Shown here: piece by piece, positions 28,974 to 37,935 of the stretch
Numbering within the stretch: the stretch's first letter is position 1
Layout: each line of letters opens with the position of its first letter
Source: Pseudomonas sp. CC6-YY-74
Lineage (GTDB): Bacteria; Pseudomonadota; Gammaproteobacteria; Pseudomonadales; Pseudomonadaceae
Direction: 5' to 3'
Assembly: GCF_002025205.1 (NCBI RefSeq)
Contig: NZ_CP019947.1
Span: 1,743,501-1,807,500, forward strand
DNA length: 64,000 nucleotides
Notes under the pieces: generated by a model
The model's input: only the letters and a program-made list of their open reading frames with translations
The model's database searches: none
Told to the model about the DNA's origin: nothing
Made by a program: the position numbers and the translations under genes

Positions 28974-30004
28974 GCCCGCGGCTCCAGTTCACCGGCATGG
29001 TATTTCACCGCCAGGCCCAGCAACGGCACATACGCGATCAACAGCCCCAGCAAGCCATCTACCCCGCCAAGACCGACCCACAACGCAATAGGTAACAGCC
29101 AGAGAAGATTGATGCCACCCACAATAAGGGTCACCGGCAAATGCCGACCGAATCGGCGCGAGGCGTACTGGTAAGCATGGCTGCGATGAGCCTCATACAC
29201 CTTGTCGCCCCGCAACAGGCGGCGTAGCAAGGTGAAGGTAGCATCGACGATAAATACACCGAGCAGAATCAACCAACTCCACAACAACTGTGGCGCCACC
29301 CAGGCCGCTTGGAGAGACAATACGCCCAGGGTTATCCCGAGAAAACCACTGCCCGCATCGCCCATAAAGATCCGTGCTGGCGGAAAGTTCCAGAACAGAA
29401 AACCCGCAACCGCAGCCGCCAGTAACATCGGCATAACCCAAATCGTAAGTTGAGCTGAGCCAGCGAAGCCCAACAACGCATACAGCAACGCACCACCCAA
29501 ACACACACAAATGGCCTCGACACTGGCAATGCCATCGATGCCGTCCATGAAGTTATAGAGGTTGAGCAGCCACACTAGATACAGCGCTGCCAGCACATGG
29601 CCGAACCAAGCCAAATCCAGGCTAAAACCGAAGAAGATCAGTGGTGGCAAACCACCCAGCCAGGACAGCGCCCAGATAGCCGCAGCAAAATGGCCCAGTA
29701 AGCGCCAACGCGCAGCGATATGCCCGTGATCATCGAGAAATCCCAACACGGCAATACCGGCACCGGCGCCCAACAACGCCCAGGCCAAAGGCCAAGCAAC
29801 CAAGCCCATGCCGGCCATCAACGGCAAGGCCAGCAAAAAGCTCACGACAATCGCCACGCCACCGCCCCGCGGCGTCGGCACCGAGTGCGAGCTACGCGCA
29901 TTGGGAATATCCATCAGGCTGCGGGTCAGGGCGTAACGACGCAACGCGCCAGTCATCAAAAGCGAAACGCCGGCAACCACCGGCAATAACCACCAGATAC
30001 TCAT
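28970..30004 (-). CDS. wbpL: WbpL-type undecaprenyl-phosphate sugar-1-phosphate transferase
   Basis: A 344-residue polytopic membrane enzyme of the MraY/WecA superfamily that starts O-unit synthesis by placing a QuiNAc/FucNAc-type sugar phosphate on undecaprenyl phosphate. Family motifs are DIPNARSSHSVPTPRGGG (32-49), the aspartate pair in LGFLDDHG (about 90), NLYNFMDGIDGIA (about 148-160) and the loop with RIFMGDAGSGFLG (about 210-222). It lies directly before wbpM as in P. aeruginosa, with the acetyltransferase gene inserted between. Start overlaps the preceding epimerase gene by four bases. Confidence 0.93.
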   Translation of the reverse strand: MSIWWLLPVVAGVSLLMTGALRRYALTRSLMDIPNARSSHSVPTPRGGGVAIVVSFLLALPLMAGMGLVAWPLAWALLGAGAGIAVLGFLDDHGHIAARWRLLGHFAAAIWALSWLGGLPPLIFFGFSLDLAWFGHVLAALYLVWLLNLYNFMDGIDGIASVEAICVCLGGALLYALLGFAGSAQLTIWVMPMLLAAAVAGFLFWNFPPARIFMGDAGSGFLGITLGVLSLQAAWVAPQLLWSWLILLGVFIVDATFTLLRRLLRGDKVYEAHRSHAYQYASRRFGRHLPVTLIVGGINLLWLLPIALWVGLGGVDGLLGLLIAYVPLLGLAVKYHAGELEPRA

Positions 30005-30969
30005 TTGGCTTGCTGTTCCAGAAAATGTTTGGCCGTCTTGCGCAGCGCCTCATCGACGCAAACCGGCGGTGTCCAGTTGAGTAACTCGCGTGTCTTGCTA
30101 ATGTCGACTTGTAGCGAGCCACACAGCCGCTGGGAGAGCGCTTTCTTTCCGAGCACCGCTGCCCCAACCTCCAGCATCCGACTCGGCACCGGCAATAGTC
30201 GGGCTGGCTTACCCAAGGCAAGGCCCATTTTGCGCAATAACTCAGTCGTCGAAAGATCCTCGCCATCGCTGACCAGAAAGGTCTGGTTGGCGGCGGCGGG
30301 ATGATCAATACAGGTCACAATCAGATCAACTAGGTTGTCCAGAGCGACCAGGCTGCGACGGTTATGGATAGCCCCAAACGGCAAAGGCACGCCCTTATTT
30401 AACCAACGCATCATGCTCAAGAAATTGGCTTTTACACCCGGCCCATAGACCAGCGTCGGACGGATAATCACCACTTCCATCGCGGTTTCGACAGCGAGCG
30501 CACGCAAGCCCTGCTCGGCTTCCATCTTGGAGATGCCATAGGGGTCTACAGGGGCCGGCTGGGCATCGGCGAGGTAAGGCGCACCGACTGGCGTACCCTC
30601 ACCGTTTACCTTGATTGAGCTGATAAAGATAAAGCGGCGTACACCCGCTGCTGCGGCCTGACGAGCTAGGTTTAATGTTCCCTCGACGTTCACCTGACGG
30701 AACTCGACAAGCGGGTCGGAAGAATCATCGCTCATCATATGAACGCGAGCGGCAGAATGGATCACAACATTCTGGCCTCTAACAGCCAACCGCCAATCCG
30801 TACTGCTGTTGATATCACCTACAACCACACAAGGTTGGAAAGCAAAAGTTTGATCAACTCGATAAGCGCCCAAACTACAGAGGTGGGACATTCGACCCAG
30901 CCTCACCAGCACGTTACTACCCACAAAGCCAGTAGCGCCAGTCACTAAAATAGATGCTGGATGATTCAA
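30001..30969 (-). CDS. NAD-dependent sugar epimerase/reductase (WbpV-like SDR)
   Basis: A 322-residue extended short-chain dehydrogenase. The nucleotide-binding motif is TGATGFVGSN (10-19) and the catalytic pair is in DPYGISKMEAEQGL (YxxxK). By position (directly before wbpL and wbpM) and sequence it is the counterpart of P. aeruginosa WbpV, thought to reduce the 4-keto intermediate from WbpM to UDP-QuiNAc or a related 6-deoxy amino sugar. No in-frame ATG is available: the start is TTG at 30969, supported by AGGAAGGA four bases upstream, overlapping the stop of the preceding glycosyltransferase as TTGA. Confidence 0.88.
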   Translation of the reverse strand: MNHPASILVTGATGFVGSNVLVRLGRMSHLCSLGAYRVDQTFAFQPCVVVGDINSSTDWRLAVRGQNVVIHSAARVHMMSDDSSDPLVEFRQVNVEGTLNLARQAAAAGVRRFIFISSIKVNGEGTPVGAPYLADAQPAPVDPYGISKMEAEQGLRALAVETAMEVVIIRPTLVYGPGVKANFLSMMRWLNKGVPLPFGAIHNRRSLVALDNLVDLIVTCIDHPAAANQTFLVSDGEDLSTTELLRKMGLALGKPARLLPVPSRMLEVGAAVLGKKALSQRLCGSLQVDISKTRELLNWTPPVCVDEALRKTAKHFLEQQAK

Positions 30970-32105
30970 TGCATCCTTCCTGTTGGGGGTGCCAACTCCT
31001 GATAAATACTCAAATGCGCATCCACAATTTTCTCAATCGCAAACTCACGCTCAGCCAATACTCGACCTGCGGCCCCCATCGACTGCCTTAAAGCGGGCGA
31101 CTCTATTAAACGCTGCAGAGCACCGGCCAAAGCCTCTACATTATTCACCGGCACTAGCAGCCCAGTTATATCCTGCTCAATCGCGTCCCGACAACCCGGT
31201 ACATCGGTAGTGACTACAGGCCTACCACAAGCGGCCGCCTCAACCAGACTTTTAGGCAAGCCTTCACGATAAGAGGGTAAACACACGATAGAGGCAGCTG
31301 AATACTGTTGGGCAATATCACTGCGATAACCCAACACCTCAACAATTCCTTCAGTCGCCCAAGCATCTAGTTGACTCTGCTCAATTGATGATGGATTACC
31401 TGGATCAGGTGCGCCAATCAGTCTGAAGCAGCCCTCAATACCGCGCTGACGTAACAGACGTACAGCCTCAACATATTCATAAACACCCTTGTCACGCAAC
31501 AGTCGAGCGGCCATAACAACTACTGGCACTCCCTCCGGCTCAAGCAAGTAAGGGTAATTATCTAGCTCAACTCCCGAACCACGAATAAGCCGTGACTGAT
31601 CGAGAGAGAGCGCATCGATATTAAGCAATACCTGACGATCATCGGGGTTCTGGAAAATAACCGTCAGGTTCTTCTGTTTGAACGCCTGGCGATATAAAAA
31701 CGAAATAAATGCTTTGCGTAACCCTGCCAAGCCTGACTGGCTCAAAAAGACAGTACCCAGTCCTGAAACCGCAGCCACCACTCCGTCGACACCGGTAAAG
31801 CGCGCGATCAAGCCGCCATACAACACCGGCTTAATGGTAACCAGATGCGCAATTTGTGGCCGAATTTTTTGAAAAATCCGAAACATTCTCACAATTGACA
31901 ACAACTCTTTAAACGGATTTTGACCGCTTCTGGCTATATCAATTACATGATGCTCAAAACCAAGCTGGTTGAACTTCTCCACCCCTGCGCCATGCGCTGA
32001 TGCTATATACACCTTAAAACCTGATTTACTCGCCGAAATCGCAAGGGGGAGACGATGGGATAGAAAGAACTCTGGAGTATTGACAACAAACAATAATTTT
32101 TTCAT
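30966..32105 (-). CDS. Glycosyltransferase family 4 (O-unit assembly)
   Basis: A 379-residue GT-B glycosyltransferase. The N-terminus MKKLLFVVNTPEFFLSHRLP and the donor-site segment EGLPKSLVEAAACGRPVV (E-x7-E) place it in family 4. It adds one sugar to the lipid-linked O unit on the cytoplasmic face; donor and linkage cannot be read from sequence. A longer frame opens at 32207, but the ATG at 32105 is chosen because it begins the typical first strand and follows GGGGGA. Position next to the WbpV-like gene suggests WbpT/WbpU/WbpH-like transferases. Confidence 0.87.
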   Translation of the reverse strand: MKKLLFVVNTPEFFLSHRLPLAISASKSGFKVYIASAHGAGVEKFNQLGFEHHVIDIARSGQNPFKELLSIVRMFRIFQKIRPQIAHLVTIKPVLYGGLIARFTGVDGVVAAVSGLGTVFLSQSGLAGLRKAFISFLYRQAFKQKNLTVIFQNPDDRQVLLNIDALSLDQSRLIRGSGVELDNYPYLLEPEGVPVVVMAARLLRDKGVYEYVEAVRLLRQRGIEGCFRLIGAPDPGNPSSIEQSQLDAWATEGIVEVLGYRSDIAQQYSAASIVCLPSYREGLPKSLVEAAACGRPVVTTDVPGCRDAIEQDITGLLVPVNNVEALAGALQRLIESPALRQSMGAAGRVLAEREFAIEKIVDAHLSIYQELAPPTGRMH

Positions 32106-32184
32106 TAACGATTTTCCCCCAAAAACACCTGAAACACCGACATACGCCACAAAAGGTACAACCAGTTGCGCCCAACATACAGGA

Positions 32185-34386
32185 TCACGCCAAACCCTTG
32201 CGCACACCGGGCAGTGCTATTAGCCCACCAAGCGCAAGCCAAAACATTCGTTGATAAAAAACCTCATGAAACATGCTCATCACTGCAAACATCAATAAAA
32301 GCAAAATCAACGCATTAGAAACGACTCTAATTTTACAATCCCAAATCGCGTATTTTAAAATAAACAAAAATGGGCTTAGGAAAACAATAAAACCAAAAAG
32401 ACCAAACTCAGCAAGCAACCACAAAGAGGTATTATGCACTACAACACTAAAACCCATAAGACTCAAACTATTAAAATAAAACGCGCCTAAACCAGCCCCG
32501 AAAAATGGATTATCACGCCACATAACGAAAGATTCTACAATCAGTCCCCATCTAGCCAAATCGCTTGATTCACTTGAGATTGGCATACTAACTGCAGGCA
32601 CAGAAGAACCAACTGCAGACACAGAAGAACCTACTGCAAAGAAGGAAAAACAAGATGGAACCAATACATTAAAAAAATAAACACCATACTGCGCAGTTAT
32701 AAAAATAAGAAATCCAAAAATCACAACTTTGGCTAAAAAATAGCGCCTGACCATTCCAGAAAAAAATGAAACCGCAAGAACTATAAACATAGTTAGAACT
32801 GCAGACCGTGAAGCCGTTATTAAAACCGCGGCGATCATAACAGCTACAGAAAGACTAAAAATGTCTACGCGATTAAACTTTACTGGCAGCCTTGCATACC
32901 AGGAGTCAAACGCCAAAGCCAAACACAGGACCACAAGAACCTGAAAGGCTAGGGCATTTCGATTACCGGAGTACGCTTCAAGAATATAATGGAAATTATC
33001 AAACTGCATAACTCCATTAACAAACAGAACCCACATAACTATATTAACCACTAATATTACCGCAACAGCGATAACCATCAATTGCAACAGCTTAAAAAAA
33101 CCCACCAACTTGAAATATTTTACAACTAAGTAACCGGAAAATAAATACCCCAACAAAACCAACCATCCAATCAACTTCCCCGAGGCCCAACCCGTGCTGC
33201 CAAATGAAAAAACACCTAGGCCATACGAAAATATAAAAGTTAGTGTTATCAATAAAAGACAAACGTTAAAATTCGGGAGCCTCCACTTAGGCAATTCACG
33301 TTTAATAGTTACATCCAACAAAACTATAGAAAAAATCAAAATAGCAAATGGATCTGCCAGATTCACATTTAAATACCCGGCGCCTACTTGAACGTGAAGC
33401 TGAAAAAAAACTAGAACGCCTACCATAAGCGTTAATATCCAGACTGCAGTATCCTCGATATTGATCACACCAGAGTTACAGCTAGATTTTTTATCCAAAT
33501 CAATCTCTGAGAGCTTACTTTTAATGAACAACAATGGAAATAATATCAAAACCGCTGCTGTTGATATCAACCCCAACAGAATAGATGCTGCCAATGCACT
33601 TGCCGAAGTACCCCCAAGAACAGAAAGAACGTATACCGAAGAAACCTCCCTTAACCCCCAGCCACCAAAACTAACAGGGAGCCCTGCTAAAAACGAAACA
33701 ACAGCTGCTGCAGACAACACACTGAGGAAACCTACTTCCGGCAGAACGGAACTAAAAAGCATATAGAACGATGATAAAACAACCGCACTACTGAGTAATG
33801 TTATGAAATAAACCTCAATAGCATTCAAGCACGACCTCAAACTAAATAGCTTACGAAGCATCAATCTTTCAAAACGCCCGGCGGCCAAACTTAAATAAAT
33901 AAAAATGGTGACCAGTACAATTAAAAAAATCTCTAGCAAAGGAATATTTTTAATATATTCATTTATAGTCGAAGAAAAAATATAAAAGCCGCCTAGAAGC
34001 GCAAGTAAACCACTCAAGCTTCCAACCACAAACCTTTCATAAGCAGCAATTGCGGCATTCTCGGCTGCCGAAATACCTGCTTTATCCAACATTACCTGCC
34101 TACCGGCAACCTGACCCACCAGCGGGATCATAAGCAAAGAAGCTATATTCCCCGAAACACTTGCTCTCACAACATCTGCAAATCTAATAAAGTAGCCGAA
34201 GTGCTGTAATATTCGCCAGTATCTAAAAATCACTACCAACGCATTAAATACAAACAAAAAAAAGACACCCGCAATAGTCGCTAGCGAAAAACCCACCAAT
34301 GAGCTATAAAAGCCATTTAAATCCACAAAATTAAAGACAAGAAGGCATAGTAGCCCAGAAAACAGTGCAACCAAATACTTTTTCAC
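32185..34386 (-). CDS. Large membrane fusion: flippase-like (LPG-synthase TM type) domain plus Wzy/O-antigen-ligase-like domain
   Basis: A 733-residue protein with about 17-20 transmembrane helices. Residues 1-290 look like the lysylphosphatidylglycerol-synthase/UPF0104 membrane domain, with the typical SFGGWGLREVSSVYVLSVL and LLGLISTAAVL near the end. After a polar linker (about 285-310), residues 315-733 look like a Wzy/WaaL-type polymerase or ligase: strings of short hydrophobic helices, a large periplasmic loop holding RWGLIVESFVMWRDNPFFGAG and then HNTSLWLLAEFGLFGFI, the usual Wzy_C motif. The cluster has no separate wzy, so the C-terminal part is probably the O-antigen polymerase. Joining to a flippase-type domain is unusual. 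The gene is markedly AT-rich. The start at 34386 has only weak ribosome-binding site support (AGGTG). Confidence 0.8.
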   Translation of the reverse strand: MKKYLVALFSGLLCLLVFNFVDLNGFYSSLVGFSLATIAGVFFLFVFNALVVIFRYWRILQHFGYFIRFADVVRASVSGNIASLLMIPLVGQVAGRQVMLDKAGISAAENAAIAAYERFVVGSLSGLLALLGGFYIFSSTINEYIKNIPLLEIFLIVLVTIFIYLSLAAGRFERLMLRKLFSLRSCLNAIEVYFITLLSSAVVLSSFYMLFSSVLPEVGFLSVLSAAAVVSFLAGLPVSFGGWGLREVSSVYVLSVLGGTSASALAASILLGLISTAAVLILFPLLFIKSKLSEIDLDKKSSCNSGVINIEDTAVWILTLMVGVLVFFQLHVQVGAGYLNVNLADPFAILIFSIVLLDVTIKRELPKWRLPNFNVCLLLITLTFIFSYGLGVFSFGSTGWASGKLIGWLVLLGYLFSGYLVVKYFKLVGFFKLLQLMVIAVAVILVVNIVMWVLFVNGVMQFDNFHYILEAYSGNRNALAFQVLVVLCLALAFDSWYARLPVKFNRVDIFSLSVAVMIAAVLITASRSAVLTMFIVLAVSFFSGMVRRYFLAKVVIFGFLIFITAQYGVYFFNVLVPSCFSFFAVGSSVSAVGSSVPAVSMPISSESSDLARWGLIVESFVMWRDNPFFGAGLGAFYFNSLSLMGFSVVVHNTSLWLLAEFGLFGFIVFLSPFLFILKYAIWDCKIRVVSNALILLLLMFAVMSMFHEVFYQRMFWLALGGLIALPGVRKGLA
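32591..32640. repeat. 21-bp tandem repeat in the large membrane fusion gene
   Basis: Two near-identical 21-base units (32591-32611 and 32612-32632) and part of a third encode a GSSVxAV heptapeptide repeat in the predicted large periplasmic loop, before the HNTSLW motif. Copy-number change would keep the frame. Confidence 0.75.
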
Positions 34387-34521
34387 AGAACACCTTTAAT
34401 TGAAAGTATGATTAAATTTATCTAATATTATAAAAAAAACCTATTATTTTTCGCCCAACATAAAGACCTGACCATGGAAGGGTTTCTATTAAATTATTCT
34501 ATAACTACGCCAGCCTGTCAC

Positions 34522-36483
34522 TCAGCTTTCGGACTGCTCATCGAACCACGCCTGAAACATCAACACATCCCAGAGGTGATATTGCCAGTTGCGCTGCCCG
34601 CTCAGATGCTCGGCCCACTTCTGCCGAATTGGCGCCGGGTTGAAGAAGCCCTCGCGCTTGAGGCGTGTTTCGCTCAACAGGTTCTCTGCCCATTCTCGCA
34701 GCGGCCCGCGCAGCCAACTATCAATCGGCACGCCAAAGCCCATCTTGGGTCTCTCGATAAGCGCTTTGGGCACATGGCGATACAATACCTGCCGGAGCGC
34801 CCACTTGGCTTGCCCGTCGCGTAACTTCATAGATTGTGGAAGACTCCACGCAAACTCCACAACCCGATGATCGAGAAATGGCACGCGCGTTTCGAGCGAA
34901 ACCCCCATTGCAGCTCGGTCCACTTTAGTCAAGATGTCATCAGGAAGATAGTTCAGCATATCCAGCGCCATCATACGCTGTACATCATCAAGCCCTTCAA
35001 GAGCCGGTAGATCACCAGTCAATAAGGTAGCCGGCTCATGCCCACCGATAACTATCGATGCAGGGTCATGCCAATGGGAAACCAAGCCAAGATACAAAGC
35101 ATCGGCTGATTCGCTTGACAACACCTCCGCGCCCTTATGAAGTTTGTCCCCAACATTTGAAAGCCGGGCCGATCGCGGCACTAAGCTAGCTAAACCACCA
35201 GCCAGCTTATCCCATGATTGAGGCGAAATGCTGGTCAGCCACCTTGCCGCCAGTTTGCGCAAAGGCAGCGGCACAGTAGCCAACTTGCTCCAGAGATTTG
35301 CCGTCATCTGGTAGCGGTTGTAGCCACAAAACAGCTCATCGCCTGCATCGCCAGAGAGAGACACCGTGACATGCTGTCGGGCAAGTTGCGATACCAAAAA
35401 GGTAGGTATCTGCGAAGAGTCTGAAAAAGGCTCGTCGTACAAAGTGGGCAAACGCGGAATCACTGCAAGAGCCTGCTCAGCCGTAACATACAGCTCGGTA
35501 TGGTCCGTTCCCAAATGTTTGGCCACCGCCTTGGCATGCACCGCCTCGTTATAACCCTCTTCGTTAAACCCAATGGTGAACGTTTGCACAGGTCGCGATG
35601 ACTGCGCCTGCATCAGCGCAACTACCGTAGAAGAATCCACCCCACCCGACAGGAAAGCCCCCAACGGCACATCTGCCATCATCTGCTGGCGCACCGCATC
35701 TTTCAGTAAGGTCTCCAGATCATCTACTGCTTGAGTTGCGCTACCAGTAAAAATATTGGCAACGCCCTTTACTGCTACTTTAGCCCCAGACCAATAAGTC
35801 ACTATTCTTGGTTCACGCTGTTTTAAGGAGATCGTTAGCAGACAACCTGGCCGCAGCTTTGAAATCCCCTTGTAAATTGAATAAGGCGCAGGGATGTAGT
35901 TATGGCGCATATATAGTGATAAAGCACCACGATCAATTTCACCACTCCAAACTGGGTGGGCTTTTAATGCTTTTAACTCAGAACCAAATAAAAAAGTGCC
36001 GTTCATCCAACCATAATAAAGCGGTTTTTCACCCAAACGATCACGTGCAAGCATAAGTGTGTTGGTTTGCCTATCCCACACCGCAAAGGCAAACATACCA
36101 ATGGCGCGCTCAAGCGTCTTTTGAATACCCCACACATCGAAACCGGCTAAAAGTGTTTCGGTATCAGAATGTCCGCGCCAAGATACCCTGGCAGCAGTAC
36201 GCTCAAGCTCGGCGCGCAAAGCGAGATGGTTGTAAATTTCGCCGTTGAACGCAATTACATACCGCTCTGATACAGAAAACATCGGCTGGTGTCCTGCCGG
36301 CGTCAAGTCCACTATAGAAAGACGCCGATGAGCCAACCCAATACCCGCGACCTCGTCTTGCCATATACCAAAATCATCTGGCCCGCGCGAAATTATTGTG
36401 TTCGCCATGAGTGCTAATGTCTTTGGCGCTTGCTCAGATTCGCACCAGTGCCCGTGTCCTAAATAACCTGTAAATCCACACAT
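34522..36483 (-). CDS. Asparagine-synthase-like glutamine amidotransferase (WbpS-like)
   Basis: A 653-residue class II amidotransferase. The N-terminal glutaminase domain starts with the catalytic cysteine (MCGFTGYLG) and has FNGEIYNH; the synthase domain has the PP-loop SGGVDSS (about 263-269) and SLSGDAGDELFCGYNRY. In O-antigen clusters such proteins (WbpS in P. aeruginosa O6) are thought to amidate the C6 carboxylate of galacturonic-type sugars, here fitting GalNAcA made by WbpP and WbpO. General asparagine synthase AsnB is the alternative, less likely in this position. Its start overlaps the preceding small gene (TAATG), so the two are coupled. 135 AT-rich bases separate it from the membrane fusion. 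Confidence 0.88.
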   Translation of the reverse strand: MCGFTGYLGHGHWCESEQAPKTLALMANTIISRGPDDFGIWQDEVAGIGLAHRRLSIVDLTPAGHQPMFSVSERYVIAFNGEIYNHLALRAELERTAARVSWRGHSDTETLLAGFDVWGIQKTLERAIGMFAFAVWDRQTNTLMLARDRLGEKPLYYGWMNGTFLFGSELKALKAHPVWSGEIDRGALSLYMRHNYIPAPYSIYKGISKLRPGCLLTISLKQREPRIVTYWSGAKVAVKGVANIFTGSATQAVDDLETLLKDAVRQQMMADVPLGAFLSGGVDSSTVVALMQAQSSRPVQTFTIGFNEEGYNEAVHAKAVAKHLGTDHTELYVTAEQALAVIPRLPTLYDEPFSDSSQIPTFLVSQLARQHVTVSLSGDAGDELFCGYNRYQMTANLWSKLATVPLPLRKLAARWLTSISPQSWDKLAGGLASLVPRSARLSNVGDKLHKGAEVLSSESADALYLGLVSHWHDPASIVIGGHEPATLLTGDLPALEGLDDVQRMMALDMLNYLPDDILTKVDRAAMGVSLETRVPFLDHRVVEFAWSLPQSMKLRDGQAKWALRQVLYRHVPKALIERPKMGFGVPIDSWLRGPLREWAENLLSETRLKREGFFNPAPIRQKWAEHLSGQRNWQYHLWDVLMFQAWFDEQSES

Positions 36484-36809
36484 TAAACTTCAACCCTTTC
36501 AAAAAACTCACCGGTCATATGAATGGCCCCAACCGATAGCAGCGAAATCACAGTATATCGACAAAATAAAACACGCGGACTGGTGCTCCAATCCCCCAAA
36601 AAAACAAATGCAACAAGGAAAATAAACAATATAGAGGTCAAGAACAGAAATTGTCTATTCGGCGCCCTCAGACAAAGAGTTACTCCCCATACGCAGGCAA
36701 ACAAGCTCTCCAAAAAAGCATGCCAGAGCGATTGCAGGAGCTGAACCGAGAGAATCTTTCTAACCACTTCAGCGCACCCCTGCCCCAGTCTCGTGGTACA
36801 ACGCTTCAT
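36483..36809 (-). CDS. Small two-helix membrane protein, unknown
   Basis: 108 residues with no recognisable family. The N-terminal third is basic; two hydrophobic segments follow (about residues 55-71 and 82-98), suggesting a small inner-membrane protein. It overlaps the end of the upstream glycosyltransferase by 41 bases and its stop overlaps the start of the amidotransferase as TAATG, so it is placed to couple translation between them. It could be a real accessory protein, or the tail of a lost larger membrane protein such as a polymerase. A later internal start may be the true one. Confidence 0.5.
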   Translation of the reverse strand: MKRCTTRLGQGCAEVVRKILSVQLLQSLWHAFLESLFACVWGVTLCLRAPNRQFLFLTSILFIFLVAFVFLGDWSTSPRVLFCRYTVISLLSVGAIHMTGEFFERVEV

Positions 36810-37935
36810 ATGCGTCTATACAGGAAATCATCGAAAAGTGCTCCCCAGCTCGCCTCTTGCCTTTTTCACCCATTGAAGCTCTGTCATTGGCGAGTGAAAT
36901 TTGCAACAAAGCATCGGCGAGCCGTTCCGGATTGTGGGCAGGGACGACATATCCCGTGACTCCATCAAGTACAGCTTCTGCGTTGCCGCCGACGTTAGTC
37001 ACCACCATGGGCAGTCCAGCAGCCATGCATTCAAGCACTGCGTTGGAGAAGCCCTCTTCGTGAGAACAGAGCAGGCCCACATCGGCCAGCCGCAGGAAGC
37101 CTGGCACATCTGTCCGCGAGCCAAGAAAATGGATATTGGAACCGACACCGAGGGAATCGGCTTCTTGTTGAAGGTCAGCGCCAATGCCGTCGTCACGCCC
37201 AATGCAAAGCACCAACCAAGGCTCAGGAAGAGCTTTTTTTATTCTCGCCAAGGCTTTGATGAGGTCAGCATGACCCTTGTACGGAATTAGGTTTGCGACC
37301 AATACGAACACCAAAGCGTTCTCAGGCAAACCTGCCTTGGTACGGGCTGCGCCACGATCAAAAGGCGTATTGTATGGTGCAAGATCAATTCCGTTGTAAG
37401 TGAGCCGAAGACGCTGAGCGCTTATCCCTTCTGCAAATAACTCATTCACTACCGCATTTGAATTGCCACATACCAGCGTCATTCTAGGGTGCAGGTACCT
37501 CTCGACCCTTGCAAAAAAAGGGTGAGCAGCTTGATAGTTTCGCAAGCTTCTTCGACTCATGATTCGGGCAGGAACCCTAGCAAACAATGACGCCAGCCCA
37601 CCAATGACGTATGCCGCAGGGAGGAAAAAGTGCACAACTGCTGGACGTCGAAGCCACAGCTTGCAGATGAGCGCGAACGATGTCACCACGAGCCCAACAC
37701 GTGCGTGCAGTCGATCGTTTTTCAAGACACGAGACACCCATGCGGGAAGAGTGACTCCATGGATGGTCACTCCAGCATCGTTCAGGACATGCGTCAGCGG
37801 CCCACCAGGCATCAACACAAAAATCTCTGGCTCCCAGCCGCGCTCTTTGAGGCGCATGGCCACTTGAGCCACATGACGCTCTGCCCCCCCGACCTCAAGT
37901 GAGCCGATTATGTAGAGGATTCTCCGATTTAACAT
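36769..37935 (-). CDS. Glycosyltransferase family 4 (WbpR-like position)
   Basis: A 388-residue GT-B enzyme. The N-terminus RRILYIIGSLEVGGAERHV is the classic family 4 acceptor-side glycine loop, and the donor-site motif is EEGFSNAVLECMAAGLPMVV. It transfers one sugar to the growing lipid-linked O unit. A TTG one codon earlier is possible, but the ATG at 37935 overlaps the methyltransferase stop as TGATG and is preferred. Its position between wzx-side genes and the amidotransferase matches WbpR in the O6-type cluster. Confidence 0.88.
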   Translation of the reverse strand: MLNRRILYIIGSLEVGGAERHVAQVAMRLKERGWEPEIFVLMPGGPLTHVLNDAGVTIHGVTLPAWVSRVLKNDRLHARVGLVVTSFALICKLWLRRPAVVHFFLPAAYVIGGLASLFARVPARIMSRRSLRNYQAAHPFFARVERYLHPRMTLVCGNSNAVVNELFAEGISAQRLRLTYNGIDLAPYNTPFDRGAARTKAGLPENALVFVLVANLIPYKGHADLIKALARIKKALPEPWLVLCIGRDDGIGADLQQEADSLGVGSNIHFLGSRTDVPGFLRLADVGLLCSHEEGFSNAVLECMAAGLPMVVTNVGGNAEAVLDGVTGYVVPAHNPERLADALLQISLANDRASMGEKGKRRAGEHFSMISCIDAYEALYHETGAGVR

